DNA of 23,024 nucleotides, from positions 8,696 to 31,719 of the forward strand of contig JAOXYB010026845.1 of NCBI GenBank assembly GCA_028565635.1, written 5' to 3'. The stretch comes from Phoronis ovalis (lineage: Eukaryota > Phoronida > Phoronidae). The notes below the pieces were generated by a model, which saw only the letters and a program-made list of their open reading frames with translations, ran no database searches and was not told the DNA's origin. Shown here one piece after another: positions 10,597-21,447 of the stretch. Positions within the stretch are counted from its first letter, which is position 1. Every line of letters begins with the position of its first letter. A program made the translations under genes and the position numbers.

Positions 10597-13500
10597 ATGG
10601 GTAGGAACAACAGGCAGCGGTTAGTGAAAGTAATTAAATATATAGAGGAAGACAATGTCTCTAAATTAAAGGAATATGTAAGGAAACATAGCCTGACATT
10701 ACCGGAATTCTTCATCGAATCGCACAGAGATGGTACTTTATTGCATTTGGCTGCCAGACTGGGCCATGATAGTGCCATGAGGTAAGAGCCCGAAGTATAT
10801 TGCTTAATATTTTGTGTTTTGTATGAATACATTCATCTTTATGTTGATGAGCTCGAAATAATGCTGGCACATTTATAGAAACACAATTATTAATATTATA
10901 TTGGCCATATTCAATTTCAAAATGATAAAAATTAAAAAAAGAAGGCTGGGATAAAATGCTCTCACAACCTGTTATTAAACTCTATCCACTCCCAAAATCA
11001 CATAACAAATATCTCCCGAGAAATACCCATTCAGTAAATAATCTGCTATCCGTGGCAAGAAGCCATATAATTGTGCTTATAGGCCCGATATCGTGACAAA
11101 TTCAGGCGTGTGAGGTTCAGCAAGCCTCACCCATCAGCAGTTCTCTGAAGCATATGTAAACTCACCGAACAGGAACTAAATCGTGCCTTGATGAAAATTA
11201 ATATACTGCCTTTGTCACTAGAAGAATGCTGTACGTTGTATCGTAATAAGTGATTTTATTTAAGTCTCTCACCCATGAAACTTTACTGATGTGATATTGC
11301 TTAATTCCATTTTCAAAGGAAGTGAGGAGGGGGTCCGATTGCAAGTCTTTCCTGTTAGAAGAATATAAACGTGTATCCCACTGGTGTGGCATGAACATAG
11401 GATATTGTTCTTAGTGAGTTTTATGAGAATGGCACACCATGATTATGATTTCCATCCTTTAAAAGTTTGGTGAAAGTGGATACCTTCATTTGAATATATA
11501 TTTCATAGATATATGTCCATTTATTATGTTATACAAAACTAAGAAATCCCTAAAATTTTGATAGAAATTAATTATGGCAAACCTTAGGTAACTGCATATG
11601 GTAGCCATCGAGGACTAACTCACGGTAAGAATGATTCCTAGGATTGCCTGAAATATAACTTGTAATTTCTTTGATTTACTGTCAATTTGTTGTGTCAAAA
11701 AACTCTTTTTTTCTAGATACCTGCTGAAAAAAGGTGTTGATGCATCTCTGTGTGATAAGGATGGTAATTTACCTTTACACTTAGCCATCAAGAATGCTGC
11801 TCTGGGAAATGACTTTGGTATATTGTATCATGATTCATTTATTAATGGTTTACAAACAGCTATGTGTACATCCTGGTCTGTCATTAATTCAGACGTAACC
11901 TTAAGGCTTCCATAGTGCCTATCCAGATAACACAAAGGTTGTACTTGGAGACTAATTAGTCACGCTTCAACTTTTCTATTACAAGTCAGAAATGTTTAAA
12001 AAGCAAAACAATCCATATGTTCCATTTCTCGGTTTTACAATGAAACATTTTTTTTCAGCATATACGGATTTGGTTCTACCATTGTTAAAGTCATATCCAG
12101 ATGGTATTGATTCAAAAAATAACAAAGGGGAATCACCAAGAGTACTGTTAGAGAGCTTCAGAGAATGGTATAGAAAAGAACATCTTACAGAGCACCAAGT
12201 ATGAATTTTTGTTAACTTTGCTAGACTAAGTGTATTATTTACCCAGGGCTGGCACTCATATACGTGTTCATTGCAAGTAAATGAAAACTGGTAGAAAAAA
12301 ATGTAAAGTGGTTTTGATTTTTGTGGTAACAGGTAAAACGCAAATACCCAACAGTCAAACTCCTAAATCTGCAACAGTAAGATGTCATTTTGATAGTGTG
12401 ATCTTGAATGAGGATTTCTAGCCTACTATTCATGTGCATGCGCTCAGGGACATTTTTGTGACCATGTTTCAGTGCATGTATCCAGATATCACACAAGCTC
12501 CAGCTGTGCCATTCTTCAAACAAATTCTAGGGAGGTGAACATATTTTTCCCGATATTTTAACCATGCTATCTTGATAATATTGTACTTCATTGTTTTGTA
12601 TTATAATAGCAGTCATTATATCAACACTGTGTGTTTTCTAGGAAGAGAAAATAGGCGGTACTGCATCAGAAGATGACACATTTAGGCAGAAACTTACTTC
12701 AGAGATGGAAAATGAATACTATGGTGATTGGGGCAAATATGAACAAGGTGCGAGAGTAGTAATCTTCTGACTCCAGTAGAACCATAATCATGTACAGTAG
12801 CAAGAGTAGTAATCTTCTGACTCCTGTAGAACCATAATCATATAGCAAGAGTAGTAATCTTCTGACTCCTGTAGAACCATAATCATGTAGCAAGAGTAGT
12901 AATCTTCTGACTGCTGTAGAACCATAATCATGTAGCAAGAGTAGTAATCTTCTGACTGCTATAGAACCATAATCATGTAGCAAGAGTAGTAATCTTCTGA
13001 CTCCTGTAGAACCATAATCATGTAGCAGGAGTAGTAATCTTCTGACTCCAGTAGAACCATAATCATGTAGTGTGACATGTTTAAATGACCATCATTTTTG
13101 ATAATTTTATCGTAGCTGTAAAACATTGCCCCAGACTGTGTTTGTATGGTTGTGTTCAGTAAATGTTGGTGTTTTGTGGTTTCGCTTGAATAGACTATTT
13201 GCATGCACTTGGTGGAGCCACCAGTTGGTTGTGCACCCAACCTTCCCGGCATGTCACGTTTTATGAATGAACAATAACTGAGTTCTCTGTTTGTTTATTC
13301 AATTCATTCACAAAATGCTACATTCTTCACTTCATTCTTATCTTTGTTACTTAAGAAGTGCCCTCCTTTTTGTAATTTATAATAATAGTTTATTACATAA
13401 ATAATTATATTGTTATTAATATGTTTAACTTTGATAACGTTTCACTGTTTAATGCATTTCTAAAGTCAGTATTTAAAACTATGTATTATATTACAAATAA

Positions 13501-14337
13501 AGGATTCTGGGATCGGAAGGGTTTGACAATAACGTCCTCAAGTGCATGTAAATAGTCTATTGAGGATGGAACATGCAGTGTGCTGCACACATGTAACATG
13601 TATGCTGGGTTCTGAACCACTGGCTCCACCTAGTGCATGCAATTAGTCTCACTAATATCAGTTGTCACACATGTTGATACATGCATTTCATGGTTTTTCT
13701 ACATTGTATTGTAATGTGTGCTTGATTTTATATTGAAAACAATTAATTAAAATTAGAACATCTTTCAGATTTTGGATATCAGAATCACAACGAAGAAAGT
13801 TTCAAAGATTGGTCTGAAAGAATCAATAGAGAAAAACAACGAAAAGCCCGAAAAAGAATGACAGATCAGGATTGCAAGGGTAAACGCAAAAGAAGGAAAG
13901 AGGAGGAAGACCTAAGTAAGAAAGATTTTCAAAGAAAACTGGAAGAAGAACATGAACAGTACTTAGAAAAATCCCGACAAAAAGAAAAAGAAAAATTACT
14001 TAAAATTCTACTTGAACAGAAACGAGATTATGAACATAGGTGGATAGAAACTTTCGGTGAAACTTCTTGTGCAGAAAATCTAAGTTATAAGCAGATTCCT
14101 TTTCCAGCGAGAGGGGAAATTAAAAACATTTTAGAGATTTTATTTTGTGATATAGACAAGGAGAAATTTGAGAAAGAGTACAAACAGTACTTGAGGGAGC
14201 AGCAGATAAGATGGCATCCTGATAAATTTTCACAAAAATGTGGATCACGCCTGAAAGAACAGGATGCTAATAAAATTATTAATAGAGTTAAAGAGATATC
14301 TCAGGCATTGAATCAGTTAGCGGATGAACTGAAATAA
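10597..14337 (+). CDS. NFKBIL1: NF-kappa-B inhibitor-like protein 1 (I-kappa-B-like), complete, five exons
   Basis: Exons 10597-10781, 11717-11817, 12059-12198, 12642-12747 and 13769-14337 have GT/AG borders and matching phases. They sum to 1101 nt, or 366 residues; the human protein is about 381. The ATG at 10597 has A at -3 and G at +4, and an upstream near-cognate TTG at 10588 is not needed. Residues about 45-96 form ankyrin repeats (DGTLLHLAARLGH; DKDGNLPLHLAIKNA). Then come AYTDLVLPLLKSYP and KNNKGESP, matching the vertebrate AYTDFFLPLLSRCP/KNKDGETP block. ESFKDWSERI precedes a highly charged coiled-coil stretch (about 190-265). The C-terminus carries a J-like region with an intact HPD in RWHPDKF and ends SQALNQLADELK. 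In vertebrates NFKBIL1 is mainly nuclear, linked to damping of NF-kB/TLR signalling and to splicing. The residue pattern leaves little doubt about the family; the role in this animal is inferred. Confidence 0.93.
10782..11716 (+). other. NFKBIL1 intron 1
   Basis: Bounded by AG|GTAAGA and TTTTTTTCTAG. No coding exon is recognised inside; the minus-strand open frame at 11198-11398 has no supporting features. A short imperfect dyad (gtgagg...cctcac) lies near 11110-11130. Otherwise it is plain AT-rich intron. Confidence 0.6.
12748..13070 (+). repeat. Seven-copy 45-bp minisatellite at the start of NFKBIL1 intron 4
   Basis: Units begin at about 12751, 12801, 12846, 12891, 12936, 12981 and 13026. 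The spacing is 45 bp after a first interval of 50. Each has the core gagtagtaatcttctgact followed by c[ct/ca/tg]gtagaaccataatcat. Copies differ at only a few bases, so the array is young or homogenised. It begins within a few bases of the exon 4 donor (CAAG|GTGCGAG). As 45 is a multiple of three and the unit has no stop on the - strand, it makes spurious repetitive minus-strand frames rich in Leu. Confidence 0.95.
13189..13649. mobile_element. Non-autonomous inverted-repeat element (MITE-like) in NFKBIL1 intron 4
   Basis: The left arm at 13189-13211 (aatagactatttgcatgc...) recurs inverted at 13539-13561 with one mismatch over 23 nt. It recurs again, longer, at 13616-13649, where the complement pairs with 13192-13226 through the ggtggagcca block with small gaps. 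There is no coding capacity. No clear target-site duplication flanks either candidate boundary. The three-arm pattern suggests a short element ending near 13561 plus a second half-element, or one element with an internal subterminal repeat. Confidence 0.6.
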
Positions 14338-14475
14338 ATAATTATATTAGGTATCTTATTACTTGGTTTTCCTGATAACATCATCGTCATGATTCAACAG
14401 CCTATCTCAGCCAGACTGATTTTCACAAATATTGGCACTGGCTGGCCATAATTAATGTTTTCCAATGAAGAATAC

Positions 14476-14481
14476 AATAAA
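14476..14481 (+). promoter_or_regulatory. Probable poly(A) signal of NFKBIL1
   Basis: AATAAA lies 139 nt after the TAA at 14335-14337. A second AATAAA overlaps the stop codon itself and is too early to be the likely main signal. Confidence 0.45.
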
Positions 14482-15012
14482 GTATAGCTAAAACAAGTTG
14501 TCTTCTAGAAAGCCATTTATCTACGAATGCATGCTGCACAACATGTAGCTTTCCATTTAAAACCTAAGCTTGATCCCTGTCTTTTACATCGTTCTTATTA
14601 CATAACTGACTACCATAGCCATAATTGGCACCTGAATAGTCTGTATTTGACTCGTAATATGCAAATTTAACAAAATGCAGTGTCGCTTACTTAACCTGAA
14701 GATGTGTCTACTTCACTGACGTACTTGTAATTGTTATGTTCTGAGCTCTTTTACCAGAGCTGTGCAACAACAGATGACCCAACAAATTAGCTGTTTTTTT
14801 TTAAAACTAACTATGTAAAAATAAAGTGTTACAAAATGTAAATAGTCAGTAAAATGAGCTTGTAGTAAAACTAACAATATATGAACATCAACCATTGTCT
14901 ATTAAAAAGTGGCCTTCTTTGGTTCATTTCTGAAAACAACTGGTGTTTCTCTGATTTAAAAAACAGGCAAGGGAGTGATTCTATTTTCAATAAATAAAAA
15001 GGAATTGAGACC
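14482..15012. other. Intergenic stretch, nothing recognised
   Basis: AT-rich sequence between the NFKBIL1 3' end and the hairpin at 15013. No open frame, RNA gene or repeat of note was seen. Confidence 0.5.
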
Positions 15013-15076
15013 TCCAATATTTTGCTGGTTGAACTTACTTTATCTATGGAGTAAGTTCAACCAGCAAAATATGGGA
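15013..15076. repeat. Long near-perfect hairpin (23-bp perfect arms, 10-nt loop)
   Basis: Positions 15017-15039 and 15050-15072 are exact reverse complements (atattttgctggttgaactt plus act). They are separated by a 10-nt loop at 15040-15049. After one A-G mismatch three more pairs form (15013-15015 with 15074-15076). No flanking target duplication was seen. The size would suit a miRNA or hairpin-siRNA precursor, a tiny fold-back element, or an inversion artefact. The complete pairing without bulges is more like a recent inverted duplication than an old miRNA. Confidence 0.85.
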
Positions 15077-15351
15077 ACATATTGGTGGGTCGGATCTACG
15101 ATGTAACAGTTAATAGAATCTGCCGATACTGGAACACAAAAGAAAAGAAAGAACAGGATCTATTAGACGCACGTAAAATGAATATAGCAGTACTTAAACT
15201 TTCTTCAGAATCTATTTTCAGTAAGTTTTTCTCTGCGGTAGAATCAAAGTGAGAGATTTTTCTTGATTATATCTGGGACTAATATAACTAAGATGTTTAA
15301 CGGGAAGTTTACATGCAATATAGGGGTATCCCCGTCTCGTTTTGAATGAAG

Positions 15352-15390
15352 TGAGTCATGACGTCAGAACCTAGGAAACACGTCATCCCA
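15352..15390 (+). promoter_or_regulatory. AP-1 and CRE sites side by side, plus a UPRE-like site
   Basis: TGAGTCA (15352-15358, AP-1 consensus) abuts the full palindromic CRE TGACGTCA (15359-15366). A further acgtcat near 15380 reads TGACGTGT on the other strand, close to the ATF6/XBP1 UPRE core TGACGTG. All lie just above a TATA box and a gene with a signal peptide. Regulation by bZIP factors is a reasonable inference, not shown. Confidence 0.55.
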
Positions 15391-15391
15391 G

Positions 15392-15397
15392 TATAAA
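15392..15397 (+). promoter_or_regulatory. TATA box of the signal-peptide gene
   Basis: TATAAA lies 96 nt upstream of the proposed ATG at 15488. A start site about 25-30 nt further on, near 15420, would give a 5' leader of about 65 nt. The tight grouping with the AP-1/CRE pair supports a core promoter here. Confidence 0.5.
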
Positions 15398-15408
15398 TGT
15401 AGTGAAAT

Positions 15409-15441
15409 ATGGCGGATATGGCTTTGAGATACGAAACGTGA
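15409..15441 (+). other. Short upstream ORF (10 codons) before the signal-peptide gene
   Basis: ATGGCGGATATGGC opens a 10-codon frame ending TGA at 15439-15441, 46 nt before the main ATG. If transcription starts near 15420, as the TATA box suggests, only its internal ATG (15418) might be included. The ATGGCGG core also resembles a YY1 initiator-type site, so this may be a promoter motif rather than a translated uORF. Confidence 0.3.
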
Positions 15442-15487
15442 ACTTGTTTTGTAGTATTTGTTAAGAAAACAAAATAATGTAAACGTC

Positions 15488-18400
15488 ATGATAGCACCAA
15501 ACACAACGTCGTTGTGTACAGTTGTGTTGCTCGCAGTCTTGTATTGGTGAGTTGTTTCAGTCATATATATTTTCTGCTGATTACTTTTTGTTGCCGTTAT
15601 AACCTGGTGTCAGAGTTATTAATACTCGGGCAGCCCAGAGTCTGGGCTTGAACGTATTACTGACAGAGAAATAACTTGGACAGTATGTTACCATTTGTGG
15701 ATAACTTACACCTAGGATTTGTTATTCCCTGTGCTATACTAACACGTGAAGCTGTCTGGTCTGTTAGTTTATAAGACGTCTTCGTTTTATAACAAAATCA
15801 CACAGGCACAGTCACAAAGAAAAATATTTTTTTTCGACTAGTAGAAGTAGAATGCAAGTAATTTTCCGGTACACAGTGTAAACAATAAAATGAAGAAACT
15901 CAAATATATGGTATAGAACTTAATAAACAGAGAAGTCCTCTCCTCTTACTCCATTTGTACTATCTGCCTTTTACTGATCAGACATGTAAAGATTATAAAT
16001 ATAGTATTGAAGCATGTACAGGAAACACAATATCTACTCAGACATCCTGGGGAGTCACTTATGTGAAGGGTGGGTCCACATGGGAGAACATACGTTTTAA
16101 AAAAGCCCTAAATGCATATATAGCCTCTTTGGAAGACTTGTAGATTTATTAACGTGTGTAACAAAGTGTGACCCTGTATTATGGTGGTACTTCGTTTGTC
16201 AGGCAATTTTGAACCTATTTATTGACAGAAGAGGTTAATGTCGAGTGGCTATATATATAACTGTGACATTTTTGCGATCTTAGAAGAGTACGTAATATGT
16301 GTCACCCAGGTTGCTAAAAGTTGCCCAATTTTTTTTACATGGCCTTTGGCAAATATATGTACGGTGACATTGACAGTGGAATATGAACTAATCTTTATTC
16401 TTTTGAGGGATCATCTCAAAAGTTATCACAATGACCACAAACGTATAGTGTTTCGTGTAGGCAGGGGGGTTAAAATCTCCCTACATGTATGGTTTAGTGC
16501 AAAATGAAAAAATCTTGCCTGGTATATATATATACGATATTTAAAATCATTCCTTTAACGCACTCCCGTTTTTAAATAGAAAACGCACCCTCATCGCACC
16601 ACCCTCTTTGAAGCAGAAAGAATTTTTTGTTTACGGCACTTATTCTGGGCGTATTGGTACAATAGGAGTGGAAATGGCGTGTTTTTTTTTTTGCTTGTCA
16701 ATTTTTTCCTTGCAGCATGGAGACCTTTCAGCGACCTTTTTCGATTACTGAACTGGTACTTTTCTCTCGCACCCCCTTTTAAAAAAGTGTCTGACGGCCC
16801 TGATTTTGCTCTTGAAATTAGTAGTCAGTTTTTACACCTGCGTGACGTCCAAATCTCACTAACCCCCCTACGTTTGACCATGGGGTGTGGGGGGGTAATT
16901 CCTATACGAAACACTATACGTTTGTGGTCATTGTGATAACTATTGAGATGATCCCTGAGGCAAATAAAAATAGTCAGTACTATACATTAAGATGCTATTT
17001 TATCTGTCCCCATTGTACCACATACTCTCCCCAATGATTTAAACTTGCTGCAGTATCGGTGAACCCGCTAGTGACTTGCTGTTTATACACGAATTGATAT
17101 GAATGCTGTTCATCTATTCTATTGTCTTCATGTTGACTGTTTTGTTTGATCTCATTTATAGTGCGAGTTTTGGAGATGTAACACCCCATGTTAGTTCAGG
17201 GGACAAGCCTGTGCCTGATCAGAATGGTGCCGGGGAACCAAACCCTGCAGAAATACAGGTGAGTTATGCTAAGGCATAAATCTCACTAGAGAGTGAGTTT
17301 AAACCATTGAATTATAAGAAATAACTTACACATTTGTTTTTGGCTTTTAGTCCTGAAACATTAACAAGAACACTCAAAGTCCCATTTGTTAAAGGTTGAA
17401 TTGATAAATTCAGACAATGTTGATTCCATAGTAAAAACATGCCATTCAGAGCCCTACCCTAACATCACACAATGACTTTCAACAATATTTTTTTGTCCCG
17501 ATACCATGCTTGACATCATGCCAAGTGACCCATAATGGGGATGTCTAAGTATATGTAATAAATATCAATCTCAGCTGAGTACATTTCTAGTTTCATGAGA
17601 AAGCTGTTTTTGATAATAATTTATGTTATTATGAATTACCATATAAATCATGACACAGACCTAGCTTGTACTAATGCCAAGCAATTCTGGTTCAACTGCT
17701 ATTAAATCGAAACAAATTATATGCAGTAAAATGTAATCATTAATTTGGCGAGGTGAACCATATACATTCGAAAATCGAGTGTTTGCCAGCGATTGATATT
17801 TTAGTCAAGGCTGTATCTACCGTCTTTGCAGGATGAAGTTGCCATTGAGCAACAGCTATTAAATGAAGCCATTGAAACAACTATTGAAACCAACAACGAA
17901 CAATTAGAGGAGCCTGTTCCTATCCCAGCACCACCTCTTGCTGAAAAGGTAAATATGAATTATCAAGTTTCACAGTATATCATTGACCTCCATGCATTAA
18001 TCATCATGCCTGTTCTTAATATCAGACAGTTAGAAAGTGCAAAAACCATGTCTTTTCATCTGTACATGTTTTGGGACTCAGTATTAATATGAACCCTGGA
18101 AAATATTAGGAGATGTAAAGAAAAGCATTTTTTGATTAGTTGATAAATCAAAGGTTGATTGATTGCCAAGGGGGTAGTCAGCTGCAGGCTTCGATCTAGA
18201 CTAGCTTCGATCCAGCTATATAGGTATGTGTGGCCCCAGTGAATCCAGTTTTTTGATCAAATTAGCAGAGAAGATCCAGTTTACTGACCAAAGAGTGCAT
18301 TCAGCGTTTTGATCACTTAACATGTGACTGTATCTAAGAGTGGGTTTTACCAACAGGCGCAAATTACCAATTGGTTTTTTAGCAAGCAGAAGTTAAGCAA

Positions 18401-18554
18401 ACTGGTATTTTTCAGGAAAAAATAGTTAATTTAAAAATTCTAATAGTATTTGTCAACATCTGGTATTTTTGATTTTCTAACAGGAGGAAGGTGGTACTGC
18501 TTCTGAAGGAGAACAGCCTGAACATGTAACACAACCTTCTTTGGAAATTGAAAA
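15488..18554 (+). CDS. 5' part of a secreted or ER-directed acidic protein (four exons seen, continues beyond)
   Basis: Exons 15488-15546, 17162-17258, 17832-17948 and 18484-18554 have canonical borders (TG|GTGAGT, TTTATAG, CAG|GTGAGT, TTTGCAG, AAG|GTAAAT, TAACAG, AA|GTAAGT) and join in frame to give 114 codons plus two bases. Residues 1-22 form a signal peptide: MIAPNTTSLC, then hydrophobic TVVLLAVLYC and a small-residue AS before the likely cut. The rest is acidic and low complexity: GDKPVPDQNGAGEP, EEPVPIPAPP, EGGTASEGEQPEH. No folded domain is reached, so the family cannot be named. Proteins such as SUCO or SEL1L begin in a similar way, but no specific motif is present. The last exon ends in phase 2 and the next exon was not found with confidence. 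The upstream AP-1/CRE/UPRE-like sites fit a secretory-pathway gene. Confidence 0.65.
15547..17161 (+). other. Intron 1 of the signal-peptide gene
   Basis: A 1.6-kb intron from GTGAGT to a TTTATAG acceptor. It contains the fold-back element at 16388-16973. Open frames at 15955-16143, 16238-16507 and 16679-16936 lack splice support and domains; the last two lie mostly in the element and are not called as genes. Confidence 0.55.
16388..16973. mobile_element. Fold-back or MITE-type element with long terminal inverted repeats
   Basis: The left arm, about 16388-16480, and right arm, about 16880-16973, are inverted copies. Shared blocks include gggatcatctca, agttatcacaatgaccacaa and acgtatagtgtttcgt with few mismatches (GTGTAGG versus GTATAGG). 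Weaker similarity continues inward through a G-run and a ttagtgagatt/ttaaaatctcc block. About 400 bp lies between. There is no transposase. A target-site duplication could not be assigned, so the outer limits are approximate. Confidence 0.75.
17259..17831 (+). other. Intron 2 of the signal-peptide gene
   Basis: Runs from CAG|GTGAGT to TCTTTGCAG. Plain AT-rich sequence with no exon or repeat recognised. Confidence 0.6.
17949..18483 (+). other. Intron 3 of the signal-peptide gene
   Basis: Runs from AAG|GTAAAT to TTCTAACAG. Contains small local repeats only (gcttcgatc twice near 18190-18215; gatccagtt-type repeats near 18240-18290). No coding signal. Confidence 0.55.
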
Positions 18555-20700
18555 GTAAGTGTTTAAAACAATTCTAGTAACCTGTTCTTGACAATGTAAT
18601 ATAGACTGACATCAGTCATTAGAAACATTAATTGGAGTTTTTTTATTAATGCATTATAGTATCAAAATACATTAAACAGTTCCTAGAATAAAGTGGTAAG
18701 CACCTGTGCAATTTAGTCTGAAAGCTGTTTATAGCTCTACTTGCTTAAAGTTGAATACAGTATCATAGGTTCATTTAGGTGGTCTACTAGGACTGCCATA
18801 CATTTTTCTCCTTCACATTCAAAGCTAAGACTGTCAGATTATTTTCTCCTTTAAATCCGAAGGAAAAGTTAATTTTTAGTCAAATCTTTTGAATTACTTT
18901 TTAGGAAAATTGTTATATATATTTTTTATTATATATAATATATATAAATACAGTTCATACAATATTATAAAGAATATCTAAAATGTCTGCTGTTAATGAC
19001 ATAATTATGTTAATTATAATAATAATTAAGTGGCCGTATTTTAAATCAGCCTCCTACATACTAGGTTCTATAAAGATGCAACTAATCATTGAAGGACACG
19101 TCACAGTTTAGGTAAAATTACTTCGTTTATTGCTAGTGATCTGATAACAAAGACTTATATGTGTTCTCATGCTTGTCATGCGTGTATATAAATTTATGAA
19201 TTTACACGCAAACTTTGGTATAAGTGGTATATGATGTGAGGGCGACCTGATATTATACACATGTTTTTTCATCAGTAAGGCATAATTATAGGGGTTATCC
19301 ATAAGTAAAATGCCAAACCATGAGAACGGGTTTATGATCGTGTTGTCAATTTACAGGCCTTACAAGGCAAGATGCTGCTTATCTGATGAAGTCAAAATTT
19401 TATAAAGAGTTATGCTATGGTGTCTAAGCAGATGTTGTTTTTGTTTGCTATATGAGTATAAACAAACATACTCATGCATAAAGTGAGAAAAATTAGAATT
19501 GGATTGTTTTGATGGAGGATCTACTTATATGTAATGTACTATCATTTGCATTTGGATTGCACATGCATGTGTACAGAATACTTGGGATTGTCTGATATAA
19601 GTTGACAATGGACAGATTGGCATTACATTGGACAGGTTGGCATAACATCGTAGAAAATTAACATGAAGATTACTGATAATAATTTCATATTTGCTGGTAA
19701 AATCGCTCTGATTTGTTTGCTGTCACGCAGTCTACATGTTCTCAGTATAATGTGCCAAAGGTAATTCATACTGTTCTCTTCTCTTGGAAAACACTTCCAG
19801 AATATTTATTGAGCAGTTTAAGTTGGTTCAAAATTAAACCAAATCAGGGAAGTATTGCAGGAAAACATCACTTTAATGGAATTCAACTTTTAATTTTTTT
19901 TGTTGTATTTATAATTAAAATATTTTTTAATAACTTATTTGAAATTTGTCAAATGTGTGTGCGTTGGTATGGTTGGCATTTCAACCTTAAAAAGTTTTAT
20001 TTTCATTTTATAATTGTTACATAATGTTCAGTCTTTGCATGCATGTCCAACTAATTGTAAAAAAATCACTGTGAGGGGAGGGAGTCAGTGGGTTGAAGGG
20101 AGCAAGTGAATTCTTTGAGATAATTTGTGAAGGATAACAAATAATGATTTTAAAATTTTGTGTAAAGAATAGGAACTGTGGTAACTGGTTTTAGTTCTTA
20201 TCTAATTTGAAAACAAAAGCAAACCTGTTACTTAGACAACTAGCTACTGTGTACACTGGAATGCATTCAATTCTACTTAGCGCATTTTAATTGGGATACT
20301 ATTAATAATATATAAATATATAAAACCTATGTAAGTCGAGCAAAATATGTAGGCAGCAGTAAAGTCCTTCTTCGGTATTAACTGGACAGGTATATTGAGT
20401 TAAGGCTTAAAATTTTATAGAGGTGTGTAAACATGTGGATTATTTTATCAAAATATTAATATGTTCTAACATTTATAGTAACTTATCTCTGGCTCATAGC
20501 CAAGTAGGTCAAAGTATTGATAAATTTGGTGTAAATTGATAGAATTGCGGTTCATTTAAACACACCTGTTGCCTCCCTAAATAGACAATCATTGGAGACA
20601 TGTTTGATTTTTGCTTGCTAAAAAACCCAGCTAATTTGTGTGTTGTTATAACCTGTTTTCCAAAAAAATGAAAAACCCTTTTTAATGAGAAAATGGAAGT
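18555..20700 (+). other. Probable long intron of the signal-peptide gene, left part
   Basis: Follows the donor GTAAGT of exon 4. It holds a TA-rich stretch at about 18910-18955 (tatatataatatatataaat) and a short tandem duplication near 19612-19652 (ggacag[a/g]ttggcat[t/a]acat). No convincing exon: a 30-nt acceptor/donor-bounded segment at 19731-19760 keeps the frame but cannot be confirmed. Confidence 0.45.
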
Positions 20701-21310
20701 CAGATATCTGCTAGAAAACGTCAAATTAGCAGATAGCAGACAGCAGATGTCTGCTAAAAATCATTTGCTGGCAGATGTCTGCTAAAATACATTAATTTTG
20801 GCAGACAGCAGATAGCAGATATCTGCTAGAAAACGTCAAGTTAGCAGACAGCAGATATCTGCTAAAAATCATTTGCTGGCAAATGTCTGCTAAAAAACAT
20901 TAATTTTGGCAGACAGCAGATAGCAGATATCTGCTAGAAAACATCAAGTTAGCAGACAGCAGATATCTGCTGGCAGATATCTGCTAGAAAATGTCAAGTT
21001 GGAAGACAGCAGATAGCAGATATCTGCTAGAAAACATCAAGTTAGCAGACAGCAGACATCTGCCAGAAATCATCTGCTAGAAAACATTAGACAGCAGATA
21101 GCAGTCAGCAGATATCTGCTGGAAATCATCTGCTGGCAAATGTCTGCTAGAAAACATCTGCTGGCAGCTGTCTGCTAGAAATCATCTGCTGGCAGACATC
21201 TGCTAGAAATCATCTGCTGACAAATGTCTCTTAGAAATCATCTGCTGGCAGATGTCTGCTAGAAATCATCTGCTGGCTTATATCTGCTTGAAAACTGTCA
21301 AGCTAGGAAA
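20701..21310. repeat. Array of CAGATATCTG palindromic subrepeats
   Basis: Dozens of variants of gcagatatctgctagaaaac, gtcaagttagcagacagcag and gcagatgtctgctaaa fill about 610 bp. The phrase cagatatctgctagaaaac recurs at 20701, 20817 and 20924, suggesting higher-order units of about 107-116 bp. From about 21060 a shorter unit of about 28 bp takes over (aaatcatctgctggcagatg plus tctgctag). The core agcagatatctgct is self-complementary, so every unit can fold into a hairpin. No coding. Confidence 0.9.
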
Positions 21311-21447
21311 CAGTAGTAGTTTTTGGCGAGCACAAGCCGTCATGGTGTCAGCTACACATGTTTTTGTAAACGTTTTGTCTTGACATTTTTTCTTAACTAG
21401 ATTAAAGTCAACATGCTGCTACTAACTCCCATATTCACACTTACACT

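Noticed and set aside
12699-13252. Two repetitive minus-strand frames rich in Leu, Asp, Tyr and Arg
   Set aside because: They are a by-product of the 45-bp minisatellite, whose length is a multiple of three and lacks stops on that strand.
16238-16936. Two + strand frames in the fold-back element
   Set aside because: They lack transposase motifs and run through the inverted arms, so they are incidental.
19731-19760. 30-nt possible micro-exon (ACGCAG|...|GTAATT)
   Set aside because: It keeps the phase of the signal-peptide gene, but such short bounded segments occur by chance and the encoded residues do not resemble the acidic flanks.
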